Source: Actibacterium pelagium (GTDB taxonomy: Bacteria > Pseudomonadota > Alphaproteobacteria > Rhodobacterales > Rhodobacteraceae). Taken from it: DNA of 64,000 nucleotides. Shown one piece after another: positions 39,522 through 48,720 of this stretch. Location: assembly GCF_002285415.1 (NCBI RefSeq), contig NZ_NSBU01000007.1, positions 684,501 through 748,500 of the forward strand. The letters are read 5' to 3'. The position numbers and the translations under genes were made by a program. Under the pieces are notes generated by a model that did not search any database, was not told where the DNA came from, and saw only the letters and a list, made by a program, of their open reading frames with translations. Within the stretch, counting starts at the first letter, position 1; every line of letters starts with the position of its first letter.

Positions 39522-42332
39522 ATGGCAAAGAAAATGCTCATCGACGCCACCCACGCGGAGGAATGCCGTGTTGTGGTGGTCGACGGAAATAAGGTCGAAG
39601 AATTCGACTTTGAAAGTGCAAACAAGCGCCAGCTAGCTGGCAACATTTACCTAGCAAAAGTTACCCGGGTTGAGCCGTCTCTTCAGGCGGCGTTCGTTGA
39701 CTACGGCGGAAACCGTCACGGTTTCCTGGCGTTCTCGGAAATCCACCCGGACTATTACCAGATCCCTCAGGCAGACCGCGAAGCGCTGCTTGAAGAAGAG
39801 CGCGCCTACGCTGAGGCAATGGCCGAAGAAGAGGCCAAGCCGAAACGTTCGCGTTCGCGCCGTCGTTCGCGCTCTAAAGCCTCGAAGGCCAAGGCCGAAG
39901 AGGCCGTAGAAGCTAACGACGTCTCTGAAGAGGCAACAGATACCGAGATCAAGGGGATGGATGTCATCGACCTTGGCCCGGAAGAGGAAGAGACATCCGC
40001 TCTGGTAGTCGACCAAGCTGCCGCGCCTGCAGAGGATGTTGCAGAGGAACAGGCCTCTGAGGACGCACAGGCCGAAGAACCTGAAGCAGATACACCTTCG
40101 GCCAAGGCGTCGTCGGTTGTTTCAGATGACGCGGTAGTGACCGAAGAAGTCGAGGGCGCGTCGGAAGAAGCGACAACAGAAGAAGCGTCTGAACCGGTCG
40201 AAGAAGTCGCCGAAGAAGCCCCGGCAGAAGAAGTCGTCGCCGAGGAAGCGGGAGCTGACGAAGCATCTGAAGAGAACTCGGCCGAGGCATCCGCAGAGGC
40301 GGAAGCGGAAGAGGTTTCTGAAGAAGACGACGACGCCAATGGCGACGAAGGTGACGATGGTCTGGACGCGTCTGAAAAGGACGAGAACATCGAATCCGTC
40401 GCCGACGAAGATGTCAGCGAGGAAATTCGCCCACGCAAACCGCGGGCGCGTCGTTACAAGATTCAAGAGGTCATCAAGGTTCGCCAGATTCTGCTGGTGC
40501 AGGTTGTCAAAGAAGAGCGTGGCAACAAGGGCGCGGCCCTGACCACGTATCTGTCGCTGGCAGGCCGCTATTGCGTTCTGATGCCGAACACTGCACGTGG
40601 CGGTGGCATTAGCCGTAAGATCACCAACGCTGCTGACCGTAAGAAGCTGAAAGATATCGCGGGTGAGATTGAGGTTCCGGAAGGTGCTGGCCTGATCATC
40701 CGTACCGCAGGTGCCAAACGCACCAAATCCGAGATCAAGCGCGACTATGAATACCTTCAGCGCCTGTGGGAGCAGATCCGTGAGCTGACCCTGAAATCGG
40801 TTGCTCCGGCGCCGATTTATGAAGAGGGCAACTTGATCAAACGGTCGATCCGCGACTTGTATGCGCGCGAAATCGACGAGGTATTGGTGGAAGGCGAGGC
40901 CGGGTATCGCACGGCCAAGGACTTCATGAAGATGATCATGCCGTCCCACGCCAAGAAGGTGAAACAGTACCAGGATCCGCTGCCGCTGTTCGCGCGGTAT
41001 CAGGTCGAAAGCTACCTGTCGGGCATGTTCAACCCGACCGTTCAGCTGAAGTCTGGCGGCTATATCGTTATCGGTGTGACCGAGGCGCTTGTGGCCATCG
41101 ACGTCAACTCTGGCCGGGCGACCAAGGAAGGCTCGATTGAGGAAACCGCGCTGAAGACCAACCTGGAGGCGGCTGAAGAAGTGGCACGCCAACTGCGTCT
41201 GCGTGACCTAGCCGGTCTGATTGTGATCGACTTCATCGACATGGACGAGCGTAAGAACAACAACGCCGTCGAAAAGCGGATGAAGGACAAGCTGAAAACT
41301 GATCGTGCCCGCATTCAGGTGGGTCGTATCAGCGGTTTTGGCCTTATGGAAATGTCCCGCCAGCGCCTGCGCCCGGGTATGATCGAGGCGACAACGCAGC
41401 CGTGCCCGCATTGCCATGGCACGGGGCTTCTGCGCTCGGACGATAACGTTGCTTTGGGCATCCTGCGTCAGCTGGAAGAAGAAGGCGTTCGCGGTAAATC
41501 GAAGGAAGTTCTGGTCAAGGCGCCTGTGGCGATTGCCAACTACCTGATGAACCAGAAGCGCGAACATATCGCCCAGATCGAAGCGCGCTATGGCATCTCG
41601 ATCCGGATCGAAGCCGATGGGCACATGATCAGCCCGGACTTTGAGATCGAACGCTTCAAGACCGCCACACGCAATGTGCCGGTTGCATCGGCTCCTGTGA
41701 TCTCGATCGACATGCCTGAAATGCCCGAGGCCGAAGAGGCGCCGGAAGAGACAGCAGAGGACGAAGACGCACCCAAGAAGAAGCGCCGTCGCCGTCGCCG
41801 TCGTCGTGGTCGGAAGCCGACCGACGGAGCCGAGAACCAGACAGAAGCGGAAGAAGATCAGGAAGAAGCCTCCGAGGAGGCTTCTGACGGCGAAGAGTCT
41901 GAAGCTCCTTCGGAAGAGGCAACTGAAGAAGAAAAGCCCAAGCGCAAGCGCCGTTCGCGTTCTCGCCGTCGCAAGACGCAGGACGATGACGCTGAAAGCA
42001 CGTCTGAAACGGACGCCGCAGAAGGGGCTGATAAGGCTGACGCGCCTGAGACAACGGAAGAGGACGCGTCTGAGACTGCGGAAGAACCGGCCGTCGATGC
42101 TGTAGAAGAAACGGCCGAGGAAGCAGTTGAAGCGGAAGCGCCTGCGGAAGAGGTTGCCTCGGAAGAGCCTGAAGCGGTTGAAGAGCCTTCGGCTGAAGAA
42201 GATCCTGCCGTCGAGGAAGAGCCAGAACTGGTTGCGTCGGAAGCTGTCGCCGAATCTGTAGAAGAGGCCGCGACAGCAGCGGTAGACGAACCACCCAAAC
42301 CGAAACGTCGTGGATGGTGGTCTCGCGGCTAA
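39522..42332 (+). CDS. rne: Ribonuclease E
   Basis: A 936-aa RNase E, start ATG 39522 after AAAGAG. An S1 RNA-binding domain (FVDYGGNRHGFLAF) is split by an acidic insertion of about 200 residues rich in Glu and Ala, typical of alphaproteobacterial enzymes. The catalytic DNase-I-like part contains AIDVNSGRATKEGSIEETAL and VIDFIDMDERKN, with the metal Asp residues; CPHCHGTG is the zinc-link motif for tetramer formation. The C-terminal 250 residues alternate acidic and basic blocks (KKKRRRRRRRRGRK), the scaffold for degradosome partners and RNA. It makes the main endonuclease of mRNA decay and rRNA processing. A terminator follows at 42351. Confidence 0.96.
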   Translation: MAKKMLIDATHAEECRVVVVDGNKVEEFDFESANKRQLAGNIYLAKVTRVEPSLQAAFVDYGGNRHGFLAFSEIHPDYYQIPQADREALLEEERAYAEAMAEEEAKPKRSRSRRRSRSKASKAKAEEAVEANDVSEEATDTEIKGMDVIDLGPEEEETSALVVDQAAAPAEDVAEEQASEDAQAEEPEADTPSAKASSVVSDDAVVTEEVEGASEEATTEEASEPVEEVAEEAPAEEVVAEEAGADEASEENSAEASAEAEAEEVSEEDDDANGDEGDDGLDASEKDENIESVADEDVSEEIRPRKPRARRYKIQEVIKVRQILLVQVVKEERGNKGAALTTYLSLAGRYCVLMPNTARGGGISRKITNAADRKKLKDIAGEIEVPEGAGLIIRTAGAKRTKSEIKRDYEYLQRLWEQIRELTLKSVAPAPIYEEGNLIKRSIRDLYAREIDEVLVEGEAGYRTAKDFMKMIMPSHAKKVKQYQDPLPLFARYQVESYLSGMFNPTVQLKSGGYIVIGVTEALVAIDVNSGRATKEGSIEETALKTNLEAAEEVARQLRLRDLAGLIVIDFIDMDERKNNNAVEKRMKDKLKTDRARIQVGRISGFGLMEMSRQRLRPGMIEATTQPCPHCHGTGLLRSDDNVALGILRQLEEEGVRGKSKEVLVKAPVAIANYLMNQKREHIAQIEARYGISIRIEADGHMISPDFEIERFKTATRNVPVASAPVISIDMPEMPEAEEAPEETAEDEDAPKKKRRRRRRRRGRKPTDGAENQTEAEEDQEEASEEASDGEESEAPSEEATEEEKPKRKRRSRSRRRKTQDDDAESTSETDAAEGADKADAPETTEEDASETAEEPAVDAVEETAEEAVEAEAPAEEVASEEPEAVEEPSAEEDPAVEEEPELVASEAVAESVEEAATAAVDEPPKPKRRGWWSRG

Positions 42333-42350
42333 CGCCATCAAGTGAAAGCT

Positions 42351-42381
42351 GCCCCGGCCATTGGTCGGGGCAATTTTCTTT
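42351..42381 (+). terminator. Rho-independent terminator of rne
   Basis: Stem GCCCCGGCC (42351-42359) with GGTCGGGGC (42363-42371), one G-U pair, 3-base loop, followed by AATTTTCTTT. Confidence 0.82.
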
Positions 42382-42467
42382 GGGCACCAATGCACGCAAA
42401 CGTGACGCCGTTTTTAGGTGACCTTCGGGGCGCGCGCTCATAAGTTCAGTCCGACAAAGGATGGAAT

Positions 42468-43220
42468 ATGTTCGGAATTGAAATCATCGATGCGGGACTG
42501 CTCCCAGCTCTGCTGATCGCACTTTTGGCCGGGGTGCTGAGTTTTCTCAGCCCCTGCGTGTTGCCAATCGTCCCGCCGTATCTTGCCTATATGAGTGGCG
42601 TTAGCATGCAGGACTTGTCCGAAGGACAGCAAGCGTCAAGGCGTGCGTTGTTTTCGGCGCTTTTCTTTGTGCTGGGCCTGTCGACTGTCTTTCTGTTCTT
42701 AGGATTTGCCGCTTCGGCCTTCGGGGCGTTCTTCCTGCAAAACCAGCAGTATTTCAATTACGGCGCGGGGGCAGTTGTCAGTATCTTCGGCCTGCACTTT
42801 CTGGGCGTCATCAACATTCCGTTTCTGAACCGCGAGGCCCGCATTGATGCAGGTGACCAAGGCGGTTCGGCCTTCGGGGCCTATCTGCTTGGGCTGGCGT
42901 TTGCCTTTGGCTGGACACCCTGTATCGGCCCGCAACTTGGGGCAATCCTGTCGATGGCCGCAAACGAGGCAGATCTGGCTCGGGGTACCTTGTTGCTGGC
43001 TGTCTATGCTTTGGGTCTAGGCGTTCCTTTCCTATTGGTGGCGGCCTACTTCCCGCGCCTCAAAGGGCTGATGGGCTGGATGAAGCGCCATATGAAGGTA
43101 ATTGAACGCGTCATGGGGCTTCTTCTTCTCGTCGTTGGTCTGCTGATGCTGACCGGCGGGTTTGCCCGTATGTCCTATTGGCTGCTGGAAACATTTCCGG
43201 CGCTGGCTCTTGTCGGCTGA
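42468..43220 (+). CDS. ccdA: Cytochrome c biogenesis / thiol-disulfide transporter CcdA
   Basis: A 250-aa DsbD-like membrane protein with six predicted spans. It carries reducing equivalents across the inner membrane to keep apocytochrome c and other periplasmic thiols reduced. The two redox cysteines are Cys30 in FLSPCVLPIVPPYL and Cys152 in FGWTPCIGPQLGAI, at symmetric positions in the two half-repeats, as required. The ATG at 42468 follows AAAGGATGG. It is downstream of the rne terminator and precedes the hydrolase-P450 pair by 60 bases; co-transcription is possible. Confidence 0.94.
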   Translation: MFGIEIIDAGLLPALLIALLAGVLSFLSPCVLPIVPPYLAYMSGVSMQDLSEGQQASRRALFSALFFVLGLSTVFLFLGFAASAFGAFFLQNQQYFNYGAGAVVSIFGLHFLGVINIPFLNREARIDAGDQGGSAFGAYLLGLAFAFGWTPCIGPQLGAILSMAANEADLARGTLLLAVYALGLGVPFLLVAAYFPRLKGLMGWMKRHMKVIERVMGLLLLVVGLLMLTGGFARMSYWLLETFPALALVG

Positions 43221-43280
43221 TCTTCCCTTCGTGCGCCATCCGTCTATGATCCCCTGAAACGGGGAGCGCAGGCAAAGCAA

Positions 43281-44474
43281 ATGGCCGAAAAGTCCGACAC
43301 GACGGTGCTGAAACGGAGGGTGTTCTACATCCCCGGATATGACCCGTTTCCTCCTCGTAGATATCGCGAAATCTATCGACGCGAAGGGGCAGCACAGGCG
43401 CAGATCGCTGGCTACGAGTTGAAGATGGTCAATCGCCAATCTGGCGAAGGGTTTGGCTGGTCTGCTGAGCTAACAGAAGATGGTCAGACTTCGACTGTTG
43501 AGGTCGAAGTTCTTGAATGGGCCGATATCGTTCAGGCGTCGATGAATGCTGGGGTCTTGGCGACCTATGGCCAGCTTTTGGTGACCACTTATCGCTATCT
43601 TGCGAGCGGAGCGCTTTTTCGGCTGATGCGCCTGCGAAAGGGACCGGTGATCGCCGCCCTATATCCGGTTGTCCTGCTTTTGATCCAATTGATACTGGCA
43701 CTTTTGGTGGCGCGGTTTGCCGGTGCGATCCTTGCCATCAGCGGTATTCCGTGTGTCGGTTGGCTTGGCCTGGCAGCAGTTTGGCCAGTGCTCCACCTTT
43801 TCCGGAAGTGGGATAACAAGCTTTTTGCCTATTACCTGATGCATGATTATGCGTTTTCAGCCCGTTGGAACGGCGCTTATCCCAAACAGTTGCAAGATCG
43901 GTTGTCGTCCTTCAGGGACCGGATCGAGGCTGCCTTGGACGAAGACATCGAAGAGGTTCTGGTAATCGGCCATTCGTCAGGAGCCTACCTCGGAGTTTCA
44001 GTGATGGCTGGGCTACAGACAGGGCAGGGGCCGAAGGTGGCCTATCTGTCGCTTGGGCAAGTGGTGCCGATGGTCAGCTTCCTGCCCAAGGCAACAGAGT
44101 TGCGCCGCGGCCTGCGGATCCTATCTGAGCGTAATGACATCTTCTGGCTGGATGTTTCTGCGCCGGGGGACGGGTGTTCCTTTGCGCTGTGCGATCCTGT
44201 CGCTGTGAGCGGGGTATCGACAAACAAGCAGCGTGGACCTTTGGTTTTATCAGCCGCCTTCACGCAGACCTTAAGCCCTGAACGATACAAAGCCCTGCGT
44301 TGGCGGTTCTTCCGTCTTCACTTCCAGTATCTTTGCGCCTTCGACAATCCCGAAGGGTATGACTATTTCCAAATCACAGCGGGTGCGAAAACCTTGGAAG
44401 ATCGTTTCGCCGATCGTACAGCTTCTGCCAGTCGTATAGAGGCCCCGAGATCAGGCTATAGGAGCGTCACATGA
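43281..44474 (+). CDS. Membrane-anchored alpha/beta-hydrolase-like protein coupled to a P450
   Basis: A 397-aa protein. The N-terminal part begins a hydrolase-like core (RRVFYIPGYDPFPPRRYREIY), two or three membrane segments follow (about 122-175, VIAALYPVVLLLIQLILALL and on), and the nucleophile elbow is G230-H-S232-S-G234 in LVIGHSSGAYLG. Catalytic Ser, and an acid/His in the C-terminal half, are inferred from fold rather than proven. Its stop overlaps the P450 start (ATGA), so the two are co-translated. It may prepare or release a lipid-like substrate for the P450. I know of no characterised homologue. Confidence 0.78.
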   Translation: MAEKSDTTVLKRRVFYIPGYDPFPPRRYREIYRREGAAQAQIAGYELKMVNRQSGEGFGWSAELTEDGQTSTVEVEVLEWADIVQASMNAGVLATYGQLLVTTYRYLASGALFRLMRLRKGPVIAALYPVVLLLIQLILALLVARFAGAILAISGIPCVGWLGLAAVWPVLHLFRKWDNKLFAYYLMHDYAFSARWNGAYPKQLQDRLSSFRDRIEAALDEDIEEVLVIGHSSGAYLGVSVMAGLQTGQGPKVAYLSLGQVVPMVSFLPKATELRRGLRILSERNDIFWLDVSAPGDGCSFALCDPVAVSGVSTNKQRGPLVLSAAFTQTLSPERYKALRWRFFRLHFQYLCAFDNPEGYDYFQITAGAKTLEDRFADRTASASRIEAPRSGYRSVT

Positions 44475-45820
44475 TCCGGCCGCCAAAGCCCAAATCACGG
44501 GAAGCCAAAGTGTCTTTGTGGCGCTACGTGCGGCTTTTTCGCAAGGATATCTTGTCTGCTCAACCCGAACGTCTGTACCGCGCCAAAATGGCTGTGATGC
44601 GCACACCGTTTTTCTGGTCATTCATGATCAATCAGACCGAGTTGGTCGAAACGGTTTTGAAAAAACGCCCCGAAGACTTTCCTAAATCCCGCCGTTTTGC
44701 CGAAGGGGTCAGCCCGCTGTTGGGGCAGTCGGTCTTTAATACCAATGGCAAGACATGGGCGCGTCAGCGGCGCATCATCGACCCCGCCTTTGAGCATGGA
44801 AGATTAAAAGACAGCTTTGACACGGTTTGCGATGCGGCACGTGCCGCAAGCGACCGGCTGGATCAAGGATCGATCGACGTCGAACCCTTTACCAGCCATG
44901 CTGCCGCCGACATCATATTTCGCGCGCTATTTTCGATCCCGATTGATGCCCCTGATGCAGAATTGATTTATCAAGAGTTTCAGGACTACCAATCCACGCA
45001 ACCCTTGTTGAATCTTGCCGCATTTCTACCGCTACCGGGCTGGTTGCCCCGGTTTCATCGGCGCAAGACAAAACAGTCAGCACGACGCCTGCGCGCCTTG
45101 ATCCTGCGCCTGACCAAAGCGCGCGCAGACAAGATTGCGGCGGGAAATGCTCCTGACGATCTTTGCACCAAGATCATGACCTATTCGGACCCCGAAACCG
45201 GAGAGAAGTTCTCGGCTGAAGAGATGGTCGATCAGGTTGCGATTTTCCTTCTCGCTGGACATGAAACGTCGGCTTCGGCGGTGGCATGGTCGCTTTATCT
45301 GCTTGCTTTGTCCCCGGAAACGCAGTCGGCACTACGCAAAGAGGCGCAGGAATTCTGGGCGGCACCAGCGTTTTCAAAACTATCGGATTTCAAGGAAACG
45401 AGGGCGGTTTTCCGCGAGACCATGCGCCTGTACCCACCCGTTCCGATGATGGTTCGGGAATCCACGCAGCCAGAGGTTTTTCGAGACCGCAAAGTCCCAA
45501 CTGGCAGCCAGATCGTGATCAGCCCCTGGCATTTGCATCGCAATGATCGGTATTGGCCCGATCCCGACGCATTCTGTCCTGAGCGCTTCAATGATCCAGA
45601 ACAGCGTGACGCGGTGCGGTCTGCCTTTCTTCCTTTTTCTGCCGGTCCTCGCGTTTGTCCCGGGGCGGGTTTCGCCATGATGGAGGCCTGTTTGCTGATT
45701 TCACGTATCTTGGCAGATTGGGATGTTAGTCCTGTTGAGGGACATATTCCGCAGCCCTCTGCCTACCTGACGGTTCGGTCAGCCAATGGAATACATCTAC
45801 GATTTTGGTCTCGCGCTTAG
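44471..45820 (+). CDS. Cytochrome P450
   Basis: A 449-aa soluble P450, start ATG 44471 after AGGAG. The heme Cys is Cys396 in FSAGPRVCPGAG (consensus FxxGxRxCxG). The I-helix oxygen-activation motif is LLAGHETSASAVAW and the K-helix ExxR is ETMRLYPPVP. No membrane anchor is present. No ferredoxin or reductase gene is adjacent, so electrons must come from a general partner. The ETMRLYPPVP-type sequence and C-terminal HLHRNDRYWPDPDAF resemble CYP families acting on fatty acids or terpenoids. The substrate is unknown; the coupled upstream hydrolase suggests a lipid-like compound. Confidence 0.93.
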   Translation: MIRPPKPKSREAKVSLWRYVRLFRKDILSAQPERLYRAKMAVMRTPFFWSFMINQTELVETVLKKRPEDFPKSRRFAEGVSPLLGQSVFNTNGKTWARQRRIIDPAFEHGRLKDSFDTVCDAARAASDRLDQGSIDVEPFTSHAAADIIFRALFSIPIDAPDAELIYQEFQDYQSTQPLLNLAAFLPLPGWLPRFHRRKTKQSARRLRALILRLTKARADKIAAGNAPDDLCTKIMTYSDPETGEKFSAEEMVDQVAIFLLAGHETSASAVAWSLYLLALSPETQSALRKEAQEFWAAPAFSKLSDFKETRAVFRETMRLYPPVPMMVRESTQPEVFRDRKVPTGSQIVISPWHLHRNDRYWPDPDAFCPERFNDPEQRDAVRSAFLPFSAGPRVCPGAGFAMMEACLLISRILADWDVSPVEGHIPQPSAYLTVRSANGIHLRFWSRA

Positions 45821-45990
45821 GTTTTAGCGAATGTTTTCCCAGAAGTACTCAACCTAGGGGCTATAGAGGTGAGTCTTTTTTGCCGCAGGTTTAAAGATGA
45901 TTAACCGCTAATTAACGCCAAGTTTTGAAATGTGGCAGAAATATGGTTTCCTGATAGCACACCTAATCACATAAAAAAATAGGTTGAGGC

Positions 45991-46233
45991 ATGGGTGGCA
46001 GTATCAAAACTATGGCGCGGAAAACCGCGCTCTTCGGGCGTTTCTGGCGTAAATCTTCAATTCTCTCTGCGGGTGGCAGAGAGCTTTCTGGCAAGCGGCC
46101 AATTCGCCGTAAAGAATTGATGGAATTGTGTAAAAAGGACCTGCAGCAGGCCTGTCATGAACATGAAGACAAGCTGATGCAGATAGGTGAGGTGCGTTTG
46201 CGTAGCCGCATTCGAACTGCAATCACCAGCTAG
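45991..46233 (+). CDS. Small basic hypothetical protein (80 aa)
   Basis: A short frame with an ATG at 45991 after GGTTGAGG, or an internal ATG at 46012. The product is basic and helical (RKTALFGRFWRKSSILSAGG, then RRKELMELCKKDLQQACHEHEDKLM) and has no recognised domain or membrane segment. It is isolated, follows an A/T-rich 170-base gap after the P450, and overlaps the end of the convergent ribbon-helix-helix gene by four bases. Coding-like composition supports a gene, but no homologue is known to me. Confidence 0.5.
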   Translation: MGGSIKTMARKTALFGRFWRKSSILSAGGRELSGKRPIRRKELMELCKKDLQQACHEHEDKLMQIGEVRLRSRIRTAITS

Positions 46234-46460
46234 GTTTTTGACAAGCGCCTTTTTAAGTCATTGAGCACATGAAGCCGGATCGCCGAGGCCAGCCCTAGGC
46301 GGTCGCCTCTGTCTGCATCAATTTGTGCGGCGAGTTCGTTAATAGGAATATTGCGCCGTTCAGCGATTTGCCGGAACTCAGACCAAAACTCTTTTTCCAA
46401 CGAGACGCTGGTGCGATGCCCGCGCAGGGTCAGCGAATGCTTTTCGGGGCGTTCGCTCAT
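46230..46460 (-). CDS. Ribbon-helix-helix DNA-binding protein
   Basis: A 76-aa protein of the RHH_4 type. The ribbon is HSLTLRGHRTSVSLEKEFW and the two helices follow (SEFRQIAERRNIPINELAAQI, then LASAIRLHVLNDLKRRL). Such proteins dimerise and bind DNA with the beta strands; the SVSLE core is the expected strand. It overlaps the upstream DUF4169 gene (ATGA at 46457-46460) and so belongs to an operon with fumC. It may be a small transcriptional regulator; the target is unknown. Confidence 0.83.
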   Translation of the reverse strand: MSERPEKHSLTLRGHRTSVSLEKEFWSEFRQIAERRNIPINELAAQIDADRGDRLGLASAIRLHVLNDLKRRLSKT

Positions 46461-46636
46461 GTGTCGTCCCGCTTGTGCCCGTCAAGAAAAGTGACCGAGC
46501 GCTCGGCCTGATCTTCTTCTTGTTTCTTCTGGGATTTACTGCGGCCATGCAGCGCGGCGTTTTGATCCGCCTTTTGGCGTTTCGCAAGGCGCTGTTGCGC
46601 CTTGCGAGCTGTTCTAAGGTTCACGACCTTGGACAT
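46457..46636 (-). CDS. DUF4169-like small basic protein (59 aa)
   Basis: A 59-codon frame from ATG 46634-46636, overlapping the fumC stop as TGATG, to a stop at 46457-46459 that overlaps the next start. It reads [20 protein letters not shown] and so on, very rich in Arg, Lys, Gln and Ala, ending SVTFLDGHKRDDT. This matches DUF4169 proteins that commonly sit beside the RHH gene in alphaproteobacteria (from memory). Tight couplings on both sides support the call. Function unknown; the charge suggests RNA or protein binding. Confidence 0.78.
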   Translation of the reverse strand: MSKVVNLRTARKAQQRLAKRQKADQNAALHGRSKSQKKQEEDQAERSVTFLDGHKRDDT

Positions 46637-48030
46637 CAGTCCTTGGGGCCGATCATCTGTTCCGGACGCACCACTGCATCGAAGGTTGCTTCGTCGACGA
46701 AGCCCAAAGCAATCGCTTCTTCCTTCAGGGTGGTGCCGTTCTTGTGCGCGGTTTTCGCAACCTTGGTCGCATTGTCGTATCCGATAGTCGGGGCCAGAGC
46801 GGTGACCAGCATCAGCGACTCTTTCATCAGTTTGTCGATGCGCGGTTCGTTGGCCTTGATGCCGTTCAGCATACGCTCGGTAAAGCTGTCGGCGACGTCG
46901 CCCAGCAACTGCATGGACTGCAGCAGGTTGTAGGACATCATCGGGTTGTAGACGTTCAGTTCAAAGTGTCCCTGCGACCCGGCGAATTTCATTGCGGCGT
47001 CGTTGCCCATGACGTGGGCTGCGACTTGGGTCATTGCTTCGGCTTGGGTCGGGTTCACTTTGCCCGGCATGATCGACGAGCCCGGCTCGTTTTCCGGCAG
47101 GATCAACTCACCAAGACCCGAGCGCGGGCCAGAGCCCAGGAAGCGGATGTCGTTGGCGATCTTGTACATCGCGCCGGCGGTTGTCGCCAGAGCGCCTGAC
47201 ATGAAGACCATCGCGTCATGCGCTGCCAGCGCTTCGAACTTGTTCGGCGCGGTCACGAAGGGCAGGCCTGTGATCTCAGCCATGTTGGCGGCGACTTTTT
47301 CGCCCCAACCGTGCTGGGTGTTCAGGCCGGTGCCGACAGCGGTGCCACCTTGAGCCAGCTCATAGATGCCGGGCAGGGCGGCCTCAATACGCGCGATGCC
47401 TTGACGGATCTGGTGGGCATAGCCGCCGAATTCCTGACCAAGGGTCAGAGGGGTTGCGTCCTGGGTGTGGGTGCGGCCGATCTTGATGATGTCTTTGAAC
47501 TCTTCCGACTTGGCCTCCAGACCAGCCAGCAGCTTTCTCAGGCCCGGCAGCAGAACGTCGCGCGTGGTCATCGCCGCGGCAATGTGCATCGCGGTCGGGA
47601 ACGTGTCGTTCGAGGATTGACCCATATTACAGTGGTCGTTCGGGTGAACCGGGTCTTTCGAGCCGATAACACCACCCATAATTTCGATCGCGCGGTTTGC
47701 GATAACCTCGTTCGAGTTCATGTTCGACTGGGTGCCCGAACCGGTCTGCCAGACGACCAGCGGGAAGTTGTCGTCGAACTTGCCCTCAAAGACCTCTCCA
47801 GCAGCTTGGATAACGGCGTCAGCGATCTTCGCGTCCAGCTTGCCGGATTCCTTGTTGGCCATGGCGCAGGCTTTCTTGATCACGCCAAGGGCGCGTACGA
47901 TCGCGACGGGCTGCTTTTCCCAGCCAATCGGGAAGTTCATGATCGAGCGCTGCGTCTGAGCACCCCAATACTTGTCGGTGGGAACTTCCAGCGGGCCAAA
48001 GCTGTCGGTTTCGGTACGGGTCTCGGTCAT
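46636..48030 (-). CDS. fumC: Class II fumarate hydratase
   Basis: A 464-aa FumC, starting at ATG 48030 after AGGAG; a longer in-frame start at 48093 is unlikely. It converts fumarate to L-malate in the TCA cycle without an iron-sulfur cluster. Seen: [46 protein letters not shown] and the family signature [15 protein letters not shown]. Length is standard. It is followed, with overlapping stops and starts, by DUF4169 and the RHH gene. Confidence 0.97.
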   Translation of the reverse strand: MTETRTETDSFGPLEVPTDKYWGAQTQRSIMNFPIGWEKQPVAIVRALGVIKKACAMANKESGKLDAKIADAVIQAAGEVFEGKFDDNFPLVVWQTGSGTQSNMNSNEVIANRAIEIMGGVIGSKDPVHPNDHCNMGQSSNDTFPTAMHIAAAMTTRDVLLPGLRKLLAGLEAKSEEFKDIIKIGRTHTQDATPLTLGQEFGGYAHQIRQGIARIEAALPGIYELAQGGTAVGTGLNTQHGWGEKVAANMAEITGLPFVTAPNKFEALAAHDAMVFMSGALATTAGAMYKIANDIRFLGSGPRSGLGELILPENEPGSSIMPGKVNPTQAEAMTQVAAHVMGNDAAMKFAGSQGHFELNVYNPMMSYNLLQSMQLLGDVADSFTERMLNGIKANEPRIDKLMKESLMLVTALAPTIGYDNATKVAKTAHKNGTTLKEEAIALGFVDEATFDAVVRPEQMIGPKD

Positions 48031-48147
48031 GCGAACTCTCCTGCATTTGTCCACAAAGCGTATAAGGCGCGTATTTGCCTTTCGCAACGTCAAGAAGGCA
48101 CCGTTAGCGCGACCAAAATGCTCAACCTGTCAATGGTGTGGAAACGG

Positions 48148-48717
48148 TTAGTTCAAAACGCCATTTCGCCTGAACTGATAGACCCGGGCAGGGGGAAGAT
48201 TGCCCCAGACCCTTGAGCTGACCGTCCAATCAAGCTGAAGATCTTCGCGAATTTCTTGCGCGATCGGTGGCACAGGCCCGTATGTGAATTGGACGAACTT
48301 GCCGCCATCAGACAGGGCATGAAACGCACCACGAACAATTTCGCGCTGCACCGCGGTCGGCATGGAAAGAAGCGGCAACCCACTGACCACGGCGCCGAAG
48401 GACCCAGGTTCGACCGAGTTTAAAGCCTGTGCCGGTTCGTTCAGAATATTGGCGTTCGGGAATGCCTTGGTGAGAATTTCATGGAAAGAGGGATTCAGTT
48501 CGAACCCGGAAATGTCTTCTTCCCGGACGCCTCTTTCCAGAATGGCGCGGGTGATCTTGCCGGTTCCAGGACCTAGTTCGGCGACTTTTCCCGTTTCCGG
48601 CGACAGGCCCTCGCACATCTTGCGGGCCAAGCTGGTGCTGGAAGGGGCGAGGGCGACAATTTCGTGCGGGCGGCGTAGCAGTTGGCCAAGAAACAGGCTG
48701 AGGTCGCGCGCCGACAT
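48148..48717 (-). CDS. SAM-dependent methyltransferase, PmtA-like
   Basis: A 189-aa class I methyltransferase. Motif I is VAELGPGTGKITRAIL, and FELNPSFHEILTKAFP with the downstream FGAVVSGLPLLSMP and the DGGKFVQFTYGP segment are like small phospholipid N-methyltransferases (PmtA) and related enzymes in alphaproteobacteria. The N-terminus, RRPHEIVALAPSSTSLARKM, is the usual amphipathic start of this group. PmtA would make phosphatidylcholine from phosphatidylethanolamine, but other small-molecule substrates cannot be excluded. It lies three bases after sspB on the same strand. Confidence 0.82.
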   Translation of the reverse strand: MSARDLSLFLGQLLRRPHEIVALAPSSTSLARKMCEGLSPETGKVAELGPGTGKITRAILERGVREEDISGFELNPSFHEILTKAFPNANILNEPAQALNSVEPGSFGAVVSGLPLLSMPTAVQREIVRGAFHALSDGGKFVQFTYGPVPPIAQEIREDLQLDWTVSSRVWGNLPPARVYQFRRNGVLN

Positions 48718-48720
48718 GGT

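Noticed and set aside
40122-41192. Long minus-strand frame inside rne
   Set aside because: Antisense shadow of the RNase E gene with biased, repetitive composition and no start signal.
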